Part shown: positions 1 through 5,929 of the stretch, piece by piece | Layout of the letters: the number at the start of each line of letters is the position of its first letter | Numbering within the stretch: the stretch's first letter is position 1 | Source of the DNA: Oscillospiraceae bacterium | Lineage (GTDB): Bacteria > Bacillota > Clostridia > Oscillospirales > Ruminococcaceae | Reading direction: 5' to 3' | NCBI GenBank assembly: GCA_031253365.1 | Contig: JAIRWE010000197.1 | Coordinates: 1 to 11,718 of the forward strand | Length of the DNA stretch: 11,718 bases | Position numbers and translations under genes: made by a program | The notes under the pieces: generated by a model | Database searches by the model: none | The model's input: only the letters and a program-made list of their open reading frames with translations | Told to the model about the DNA's origin: nothing

Positions 1-1315
1 CAAGACATTCCGCCATATAATTCGCGTATTCGTCCGGGAAAATATCGTTCATGTAGAACGTCATACCGCCGTCCTCCAAAGCGGCGACCTTGTCGGGCGT
101 CAATTTGGACAGAAACTCGCCGTCCGCGCGATTATCGTAATATTCCGCCGTGTAGACGTGGTTCATTCTTCTGATTCCGCCGGAAAAGGAAAAAAAATCG
201 TCCCTTATGCTCCGCCCAACGACGGAAGAACGTTCATACGTGATTTTCGCGGGATACTGCGGCAAGGGCAAGAAATAGAAATTATAATCGGTCATTACCT
301 TAATTTCGATGCTTTTCAGACCCGGGGCGGGCGCCTGACGCCAAAAATCCAACCCGCCCGCAATATCGCCGTTCGCGGAAAAGAATTTGCGCCATTCGAC
401 GGCAGGGGAGCTTTCACGGGGGGAATCCCCGAAAACAATGAATAATCCCGTTTCCAAACGCCCGCGCTCCCAAGCCTCGCCGTTCCATTTGTCAAATACC
501 TGCCGCCTTAAATATCCGGGTTCGGACGCTTTCACCGTGAACAACACGAGTTCTTTGTTCATGTTTTCGTCGGATGCGCCCGACGACGTGTCGCTTTCGA
601 GCGTATAATCCGGCGAGTTAATCAAGCGTATGCTCTGACCCGTTATAAACTCGTCGAACTGTTCGCGGTACGGCGTGATTTCAACCGGCGGGAACAATCC
701 CGCGATATAAGCGGACAAGGCGACGAAGCCACCCCCTACCGCCATGAATTTTCCGTAGCTTAACGCGCGGAATCCAAGCCGCCTGTACCATCTTTTCTCA
801 ATGGAGATAAACAAGAACAAAGCGATTATCAGCGACGGGAAAATAAAGGGTATTTCGGTGAAGGTTTTGGCGTAAAGCGCAAATGTTATCATGCATATAA
901 GCATGAGGAAAAAGGCGTTGTATCTCACCAAGGTGAAATAAAACATCGTCGATGATATGAAAGGCACGAACAGCGTCATCAGCGCCGCCGTGAATATGGG
1001 TATGTCAAGGTCGTCGCCCGTTCTGAAAAACCACGAGTTGAAGGCTCTTATTCCCGTCCACCCGCGCGAACGGATTAGTTCCGTCGCCAAAAAAAACGCG
1101 ATTATTCCGATGAGCAGTATTACGGGAGCAATAATGATTTTCCTGTTTATGAGCCTTAACTTTTCATACAGCGCGAAAAACAGCGCGTTAAACAGGAAAA
1201 CCGCCGCCAACGCCAAAGGGAAAACCGCCGTTTGTTCATAAATGTAAAGAATAGACGCCAACACCGTAAAACTTAGCAGGCACGGGAAAAGTATTGATTT
1301 AATAATATTTTTCAA
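1..1315 (-). CDS. Transglutaminase-like membrane protein (TgpA/DUF3488 type), C-terminus cut by window edge
   Basis: Reading the minus strand from a TTG at 1315 gives 438 open codons that continue past the left edge, so the stop lies outside. About seven hydrophobic segments are visible, near residues 7-28, 30-48, 56-75, 105-130, 133-150, 154-170 and 187-205. A long, mostly polar extracytoplasmic stretch follows. This is the layout of the TgpA/DUF3488 proteins, whose transglutaminase-like Cys-His-Asp core comes after the helices; that core is not in the window. The TTG start is chosen because GGAGGA at 1327-1322 lies 6 nt upstream and there is no better ATG near the first helix. The gene starts 35 nt after the DUF58 stop and is the last visible member of the operon. 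MoxR, DUF58 and transglutaminase-like proteins commonly occur together, which supports the call. The exact enzymatic role is unknown and the protein could be catalytically inactive. Confidence 0.75.
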   Translation of the reverse strand, partial: MKNIIKSILFPCLLSFTVLASILYIYEQTAVFPLALAAVFLFNALFFALYEKLRLINRKIIIAPVILLIGIIAFFLATELIRSRGWTGIRAFNSWFFRTGDDLDIPIFTAALMTLFVPFISSTMFYFTLVRYNAFFLMLICMITFALYAKTFTEIPFIFPSLIIALFLFISIEKRWYRRLGFRALSYGKFMAVGGGFVALSAYIAGLFPPVEITPYREQFDEFITGQSIRLINSPDYTLESDTSSGASDENMNKELVLFTVKASEPGYLRRQVFDKWNGEAWERGRLETGLFIVFGDSPRESSPAVEWRKFFSANGDIAGGLDFWRQAPAPGLKSIEIKVMTDYNFYFLPLPQYPAKITYERSSVVGRSIRDDFFSFSGGIRRMNHVYTAEYYDNRADGEFLSKLTPDKVAALEDGGMTFYMNDIFPDEYANYMAECL

Positions 1316-1350
1316 AACAAATCCTCCCCGCCGAAAAGGTTTTTACCGGG

Positions 1351-2505
1351 TTACGCCCTTGTGAAAATTATTTCTCCGTCGATTTCGCTGACAAGCCAAT
1401 CGGAAAGCCCGATTGAGGACGAAACGATTTCAGGCATAATTCCTTTTTGTTTTAACCCTTCGGCAAGCGATTGCAAAACCCCGTCCGCGTTCGCGGAGAA
1501 TATTACGAAACCGCTTGCTTTTTCGGACGAAATATCGGGAATTCTTTCTCCCGTTCCGCCGTAGGAATATTCCGTAAGCGCGAAGCGGAGCGCCTCTATG
1601 CCGTTTTCGCCGTCAATCGCGAAGAACGCCCACCCGCCGCTTAACCTGACGTAAACGCGGCAAACAAGCTCCTGCTTTATCAGCGTGCGCGTAAGCGCGA
1701 GCATGGCTTCCAGCGCGAGCTGCTCCGACGCGCGCGCCGAAAGCGTTTCGCCGTGTACGGAAAGGCTGTTGTCCAACACGAACACCTGGTCGCCCCCGGC
1801 AAAGGCTTCCGGTTTGCGAACCAACAACCTGTCGCGTTTGGCGGACAGCTTCCAGTTTATGCTTTTCAGCGAGTCGCCCGGCGTGTAATCCCTATGCTCG
1901 TATCCCGGAAACCCGACAATCGCCGCGGGAATTTCACGGGTTTGCTCGTTGTCGTCATAAGCGGAGGATTCTTCAAGCACGCGAACCAATTCGGAGCGTT
2001 CCGAAAGGTCGGGTACCGACGGAAAAATCTTTACCCTGCAATAGTTTTTCGTTATCACTTTCGCGAACCTACCCAAATAAGAAAAAATCCCCAGAATATC
2101 GCCGCATTTTATCCATTCGATTCCCACGCTCCCCGTTCCCCAAAAAGCGCTTTCCAGTATAAAGGCGTGTTCTTGCTCGGTTCTTTTCAGCATAACCGCG
2201 TACAAATCATCGCCGCACTTAAAATGATAAGACGGCATCAGCTTTATTTCAAACACGCTCGGAAGGAAAAACGCCGCTTTGGAAACGCGGACGGTCAGCT
2301 CAATTTTCTCGCCTTTTTCGACAATGACGCGATTAACGGAGATTTCCGCGTCGAACACCCTGAGCGCGTAAATATGAACGGCGGCGGACAAGAGTACCGC
2401 GCTTATGAAAATAATCAGTACAAAAAATACGCTCGTCGCGTCCAAAAACAGGGCAAACAGAATTATCAGGGCAAATATCAATAAATAACTTGCGATAACT
2501 TTCAT
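1351..2505 (-). CDS. DUF58 domain-containing membrane protein
   Basis: This 384-residue protein has two adjacent membrane helices (about residues 5-24 and 26-47), then a beta-rich region, then the DUF58 signature at about 200-230: GYEHRDYTPGD followed by INWKLSAKRDRLLVRK. A VFVLDNSLS stretch (241-249) resembles the start of a von Willebrand A-like fold, which is typical of the family. DUF58 proteins are the usual partners of MoxR ATPases; their biochemical role is still unclear. The ATG at 2505 is preferred because TAAGGTG sits 5 nt upstream. A TTG at 2523 would add six residues (MPVRCR), but its purine stretch directly abuts the codon. The gene lies 29 nt after the moxR stop and 35 nt before the transglutaminase-like gene, so all three are probably one transcript. 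Confidence 0.88.
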   Translation of the reverse strand: MKVIASYLLIFALIILFALFLDATSVFFVLIIFISAVLLSAAVHIYALRVFDAEISVNRVIVEKGEKIELTVRVSKAAFFLPSVFEIKLMPSYHFKCGDDLYAVMLKRTEQEHAFILESAFWGTGSVGIEWIKCGDILGIFSYLGRFAKVITKNYCRVKIFPSVPDLSERSELVRVLEESSAYDDNEQTREIPAAIVGFPGYEHRDYTPGDSLKSINWKLSAKRDRLLVRKPEAFAGGDQVFVLDNSLSVHGETLSARASEQLALEAMLALTRTLIKQELVCRVYVRLSGGWAFFAIDGENGIEALRFALTEYSYGGTGERIPDISSEKASGFVIFSANADGVLQSLAEGLKQKGIMPEIVSSSIGLSDWLVSEIDGEIIFTRA

Positions 2506-2534
2506 ACGGCACCTTACGGGCAACCCGCCAAATT

Positions 2535-3479
2535 TCAGAATTCCCCCGGAAGCGGAACAGTCCTCACGATTTCGTTTATTATCGCCGCGGACGTTCCGAG
2601 CGTGGATTTGCCTTTCGGCGAGAGTATGAGCCTGTGAGCCAATACCGAAACCGCCAACTCGCGAATATCGTCGGGAATTACGTATTTTCTCCCGTTTATT
2701 AACGCCAACGCTTTCGCGGTCCTGAAAAGCGCGATTGAGCCGCGCGGAGAAGCGCCCAGCATCAACATATCGGTTTGCCTGGTCGCACTCACGAGATTTA
2801 TGATGTAATCGACGATAAGGTTGTTTGTTTGAATCCGTTCGGCTTCTTCCCGCAACGCTTCTATGTCGGAAAGTTCAAGCACCGGCGACAGCGCCGCCGC
2901 GTTCATCAACCCGGTCTCGCCGTTTGTCCCCCTGAGGAGTATGGCAGCTTCATCGGCGCGGTCGGGATAGCCGATGGAAAGTTTCATAATAAATCTGTCC
3001 ATTTGCGCTTCGGGGAGGTGGTAGGTTCCGTAGGTTTCGACGGGGTTCTGGGTCGCCAGCGTCATAAACGGAACGGGGAGCGACCGCGTTACGCCGTCCA
3101 CGCTGACTTGAAGTTCCTCCATGATTTCAAGCAGGCTGGACTGCGCTTTCGGGGAAGCGCGGTTGATTTCGTCCGCCAAGAAGAAGTTGCAAAACGACGA
3201 ACCGGAGCGATACTCCATTTTCTTGGTTTCGGGGTTAATCATCGTGAACCCCATTATGTCCGACGGCATAACGTCCGGGGTGAATTGCACACGGTTATAT
3301 TTGCCGCTGACGCTTTTCGACAAAGCCGCCACAAGTTGGGTTTTGCCCACGCCGGGAACGTCCTCGATAAGTACGTGTCCCTTAGCCAAAAGAGCGGCAA
3401 TCAGCTTAATAATCACCTGTCTTTTGCCGACGATGACGTTTTCGATGTTATTGACAAGAAGCGCGATTTTTTCATTCAT
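2535..3479 (-). CDS. MoxR-family AAA+ ATPase
   Basis: This 314-residue protein is complete and of normal length for MoxR. It carries Walker A (VPGVGKTQ, 41-48), Walker B with catalytic acid (FFLADEINR, 99-107), sensor 1 (ATQNPVE, 142-148), the MDRF arginine region (160-163) and sensor 2 (GASPRGS, 242-248). These motifs are all intact, so ATPase activity is expected. MoxR proteins act as chaperone-like ATPases that help mature or activate partner proteins, often DUF58 or VWA proteins encoded next door, as here. The ATG overlaps the end of the upstream ComFB-like gene by 8 nt (ATGAATGA). The only upstream purine block, AAAGGA, is 12 nt away, so translation is probably coupled to the upstream gene. 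The substrate of this ATPase cannot be read from the sequence. Confidence 0.94.
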   Translation of the reverse strand: MNEKIALLVNNIENVIVGKRQVIIKLIAALLAKGHVLIEDVPGVGKTQLVAALSKSVSGKYNRVQFTPDVMPSDIMGFTMINPETKKMEYRSGSSFCNFFLADEINRASPKAQSSLLEIMEELQVSVDGVTRSLPVPFMTLATQNPVETYGTYHLPEAQMDRFIMKLSIGYPDRADEAAILLRGTNGETGLMNAAALSPVLELSDIEALREEAERIQTNNLIVDYIINLVSATRQTDMLMLGASPRGSIALFRTAKALALINGRKYVIPDDIRELAVSVLAHRLILSPKGKSTLGTSAAIINEIVRTVPLPGEF

Positions 3480-4038
3480 CTTCTTGGCGCGTCCTTTCGT
3501 GCGCTTTATGATACGGCGAATTTCTCGCCGCCAGCGCGATTTTGGTAAGCGTTTTTATCACTTCGGGGCGGAAACGCGCGATTTTTTCATTGACTTCGTC
3601 GGCGTCGGCGACGGTGCTTACATGAACAAACACCGGCGGAAGCTCGCGCAAAGCCTTTTGCGTAATTTCCAGACAACATATTCCGCAGGCGCAGATATTG
3701 AAACGCTCAAGAGCCGCGCCGAGCTGTTCGTTTATGAGCATGGAAACCACGTTCACGACTTGACGTTCGCCTGCCGGTTTTACATAAACGGGCTGCGTTT
3801 CATTCCGGGGCAGCTTCAACCCCGGGGGAACGACACCCTCGGTTTTCAGCCTCATGTTCCTGATTATCGCGCGGCGGCGGCTTTTCTTGACGGACGGATT
3901 TTTTTTAACCGATTGGGCGTCTGTCGGTTTGTCCTGTTTTTCCGATTCAAACCCCGATGTTCCATCGCTCTTGAAAAGAGCGGGATTACCCGAAGAGATA
4001 AGCCGCATAACCTGCGAGGTTTTGCTGGAGCGCGGCAA
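3472..4038 (-). CDS. ComFB-domain protein with basic, low-complexity N-terminal tail
   Basis: This 188-residue protein has two parts. Residues 1-90 are rich in Lys, Arg, Ser and Pro (for example SVKKSRRRAIIR) and look disordered. Residues about 93-175 match the ComFB pattern: a helix (VVNVVSMLINEQL), a cysteine cluster CACGICC (C116, C118, C121, C122), then EITQKALRELPPVFV, where ALxxLPPxY/F is typical. B. subtilis ComFB binds zinc through its cysteines, and ComFB proteins in cyanobacteria have been reported as cyclic-di-nucleotide receptors; both points are family knowledge recalled from memory. No comFA or comFC is adjacent, so a competence role is not implied. The TTG start at 4038 is supported by a strong AAGGGGGTG SD about 5 nt upstream. 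The gene lies 15 nt after the LCP-like gene and overlaps moxR by 8 nt. The ligand is unknown. Confidence 0.72.
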   Translation of the reverse strand: MPRSSKTSQVMRLISSGNPALFKSDGTSGFESEKQDKPTDAQSVKKNPSVKKSRRRAIIRNMRLKTEGVVPPGLKLPRNETQPVYVKPAGERQVVNVVSMLINEQLGAALERFNICACGICCLEITQKALRELPPVFVHVSTVADADEVNEKIARFRPEVIKTLTKIALAARNSPYHKAHERTRQEDE

Positions 4039-4053
4039 AACGCCACCCCCTTG

Positions 4054-4947
4054 TCAACCGATTAAGGAAAATTTCTGAAGAATGGAATCCACCGACTCTC
4101 TCGATGTAACAAACGCGCCGGAATCGTCGTATTCGCCGTAAGGAATATAGAATGTCGCGGGTTCAATCGCGTTGGCGGAGGTGTAAAACAAAGCCTGCTG
4201 GTAATTCTTATAGTCCTTGAAAGCCAAATCGGTATCGGTATTATTGAGGATTTTATTGAAAAGGTTCTGGATTTTTTCGGTGGTAAGGTTTTTGGCGTTG
4301 TTGTTGATAAGGGACGACATCGCGGAACCCATTACCACGAGGCGGTAACCGTCTCCGTCTTTGAAATTCTTATATGTGATGTAATTGTATAAATCATCGC
4401 TTGAAAGCGTGGCGGAACCGGAATCAAGCGAAACGCCGCCGTCCTTTATGTCATAGGGAATTTTCACGGGGGTGTCGCCCATCAGCGCGACAAAATTGAC
4501 AAATGAAGCGCGGTCAAACTTGATGTAAAAACCACATTCTATCCTGAAATACGATTTTATGCCGCTCATAACGGCGGGAGCGCCGCCCTGACCGTACATA
4601 ACGGTGAGCTTCCCGCTTTTGATTCCGTCGGAAACATACGTTTCCCCCCTCAGCGGAACAAGAACGATTTTTTCATCTCGGGGGCGGTAATTCATCAACA
4701 CGAAATAATCGGGTATTCCGCCCTGGGTTTCGCTGAGCATCAACAAAACGGTGACATCCAAATCCGCGCTCGGGATAAAGCTGACGACGCCCTGCCTGTC
4801 AACGGAGGAGGTCATACCCGTTTCGGGGAAAAAGTTGTCCCAATAAGCCAGTATGAAAAGGCTGAGCGCGGCGAACGCCGCCGCAAAACTAATCAGATAT
4901 ATATACCAGTTGCTTCTTCTTCTGACTTGTTTTTTTACCGTTGCCAT
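4054..4947 (-). CDS. Membrane-anchored LytR-Cps2A-Psr (LCP)-like protein, divergent
   Basis: This 297-residue protein has a basic N-terminus (KKQVRRR), one membrane helix at about 14-35, and an extracytoplasmic domain. The domain follows the LCP layout: VTVLLMLSE (65-73), a strand IVLVPLRGETYV (94-105, compare the family's SIPRDTYV), LTVMYGQGG (114-122), a helix with FVNFVALMG (149-157), and DLYNYITYKNFKDGDGYR (185-202), which aligns with the segment that is usually Arg-rich. LCP enzymes transfer polymers from lipid carriers to the cell wall. Several charged residues normally found at the active site are replaced here (see findings), so it may be a non-catalytic relative. The ATG at 4947 has GGGAG at 4958-4954. 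It is the first gene of the operon, about 50 nt downstream of the predicted start of transcription. The LCP assignment is moderate; a generic anchored hypothetical protein is the alternative. Confidence 0.6.
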   Translation of the reverse strand: MATVKKQVRRRSNWYIYLISFAAAFAALSLFILAYWDNFFPETGMTSSVDRQGVVSFIPSADLDVTVLLMLSETQGGIPDYFVLMNYRPRDEKIVLVPLRGETYVSDGIKSGKLTVMYGQGGAPAVMSGIKSYFRIECGFYIKFDRASFVNFVALMGDTPVKIPYDIKDGGVSLDSGSATLSSDDLYNYITYKNFKDGDGYRLVVMGSAMSSLINNNAKNLTTEKIQNLFNKILNNTDTDLAFKDYKNYQQALFYTSANAIEPATFYIPYGEYDDSGAFVTSRESVDSILQKFSLIG

Positions 4948-5003
4948 CGCGTACTCCCGATAATAATGAGATTTTCGGAGGTTGCCTTGAAGTTATCGTA
5001 CAT

Positions 5004-5032
5004 ATAATATCACATATCGACGAAAAATACAA
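5004..5032 (-). promoter_or_regulatory. Predicted sigma-A promoter of the LCP-ComFB-MoxR-DUF58 operon
   Basis: On the minus strand TTGTAT (5032-5027) and TATTAT (5009-5004) are separated by 17 nt. A TGA directly before the -10 gives an extended -10 motif. Transcription would start near 4997, leaving a leader of about 50 nt before the ATG at 4947. No other promoter is evident within the tightly spaced operon. Confidence 0.6.
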
Positions 5033-5043
5033 CTGTTTTTTCA

Positions 5044-5058
5044 CGAAACGGCGTTTCG
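5044..5058. repeat. Short dyad between the divergent promoters
   Basis: CGAAAC and GTTTCG form a perfect 6-bp inverted repeat around GGC. It lies 12 nt upstream of the -35 element of the minus-strand promoter and about 60 nt upstream of the rnc promoter. It could be an operator half-site pair or chance; no T-run follows on either strand, so it is not a terminator. Confidence 0.3.
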
Positions 5059-5117
5059 GAAAAGCGCGGTTGTGTTCGCGGCAAGCAAAAACGGTTGAAT
5101 TTCCCCCCGCGAAATTC

Positions 5118-5146
5118 TTGACTTTTGGGGTTGCGTATGATAAAAT
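5118..5146 (+). promoter_or_regulatory. Predicted sigma-A promoter of rnc-smc
   Basis: TTGACT (5118-5123) and TAAAAT (5141-5146) are separated by exactly 17 nt, with TG at 5138-5139 forming an extended -10. Transcription would start near 5153, giving a GC-rich leader of about 90 nt ahead of the rnc ATG at 5244. The position of this promoter argues against any rnc start upstream of it. Confidence 0.75.
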
Positions 5147-5178
5147 AGGCGTCAGCGGCGGCGGCGCAAAGGGAAGGC

Positions 5179-5198
5179 TCCGAACGCCGGGGTTCGGA
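5179..5198 (+). promoter_or_regulatory. Hairpin in the rnc 5' leader
   Basis: TCCGAAC and GTTCGGA form a perfect 7-bp stem with a GCCGGG loop, about 26 nt downstream of the predicted start of transcription. In E. coli, RNase III cuts a hairpin in its own mRNA leader. This stem is shorter than a standard RNase III substrate, so self-regulation is only a suggestion. Confidence 0.35.
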
Positions 5199-5243
5199 AC
5201 AACAAGCCGGATTTTAAGCGCGCGCTCCGCAAAGGGATTTGAC

Positions 5244-5918
5244 ATGGAAGATTTTGAGAAAAAAATCAATTATTACTTCAAAAAAAAGCGTCTGCTGAAA
5301 GAGGCGCTGACACATTCGTCATATACTTCGAGCAAGGGTAGCAACGAACGGCTGGAATTCCTCGGCGACAGCGTCTTGTCGGTGATTGTTTCAAAGCATT
5401 TGTTTGAAACGCTTTCTTGCCGGACGGAGGGGTATCTGACGAAGTTGAGGGCTTCCCTTGTTTGCGAGTCCGCGCTTTACGGTTATGCGCAAAAAATCGG
5501 GTTGGGCGGGGAGATTTTGTTGGGCAAAGGCGAGGAGAACACCGGCGGACGCGCCAGAAAGTCAATCTTAGCGGATGCGTTTGAAGCGTTGATTGCGGCT
5601 ATTTATCTTGACGGGGGGCTTGAAGCCGCCACGGCGTTCATTCTCCCGTTTCTGCCGAACGCCGAAACCCTCAAAAACGGAAAACTGATTACGGGGGACT
5701 ATAAGACGGTATTGCAGGAAATCGTTCAGCAAAACCCCGACGACAAAATCATCTATGAGTTAATCGGCGAGGAAGGGTTGGCGCATAACCGCACGTTTAC
5801 CGTAAACATTCGCCTCAACGGAAAAACGCTGGGTACCGGAAGCGGCACAAGCAAGAAGGAAGCCGAACGGCAAGCGGCGGGTAAAGCGCTGGTTTCGATG
5901 GGGTACAAAGCCGACTAA
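5244..5918 (+). CDS. rnc: Ribonuclease III
   Basis: This 224-residue enzyme cleaves double-stranded RNA and takes part in rRNA and mRNA processing in the cytoplasm. The catalytic domain carries the family signature NERLEFLGD (34-42), with metal-binding E38 and D42, and the second acidic pair in ADAFEALIAAIYLDGG (D111, E114). A C-terminal double-stranded RNA-binding domain spans about 150-222 (GDYKTVLQE to KKEAERQAAGKAL). The length is normal. The ATG at 5244 is chosen because AAAGGG lies 7 nt upstream and the protein starts right at the expected N-terminal helix. The frame stays open upstream, but that part overlaps the promoter and leader. It ends 11 nt before smc, the usual Bacillota arrangement. 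An A8 run covers codons 13-15. Confidence 0.97.
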   Translation: MEDFEKKINYYFKKKRLLKEALTHSSYTSSKGSNERLEFLGDSVLSVIVSKHLFETLSCRTEGYLTKLRASLVCESALYGYAQKIGLGGEILLGKGEENTGGRARKSILADAFEALIAAIYLDGGLEAATAFILPFLPNAETLKNGKLITGDYKTVLQEIVQQNPDDKIIYELIGEEGLAHNRTFTVNIRLNGKTLGTGSGTSKKEAERQAAGKALVSMGYKAD

Positions 5919-5929
5919 AAGGGGTAAAA

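Noticed and set aside
158..1241. Plus-strand reading frames at the left end
   Set aside because: The minus strand carries one uninterrupted 438-codon frame with membrane helices and an SD, which explains the region.
1753..2484. Long plus-strand reading frame opposite the DUF58 gene
   Set aside because: Low-complexity composition with no recognisable domain and no operon context; it is the antisense shadow of a clear DUF58 gene.
3472..4038. Natural competence locus based on the ComFB domain
   Set aside because: No comFA, comFC or other competence gene is adjacent; the neighbours are envelope-related.
3121..4065. 314-residue plus-strand reading frame opposite moxR and the ComFB-like gene
   Set aside because: It lies opposite two genes with clear domains and SD sequences, and shows no family motif.
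4941..5243. N-terminal extension of rnc (325-residue reading)
   Set aside because: The extension covers a good promoter (5118-5146) and the leader, has no RNase III similarity, and the ATG at 5244 has an SD and the right N-terminus.
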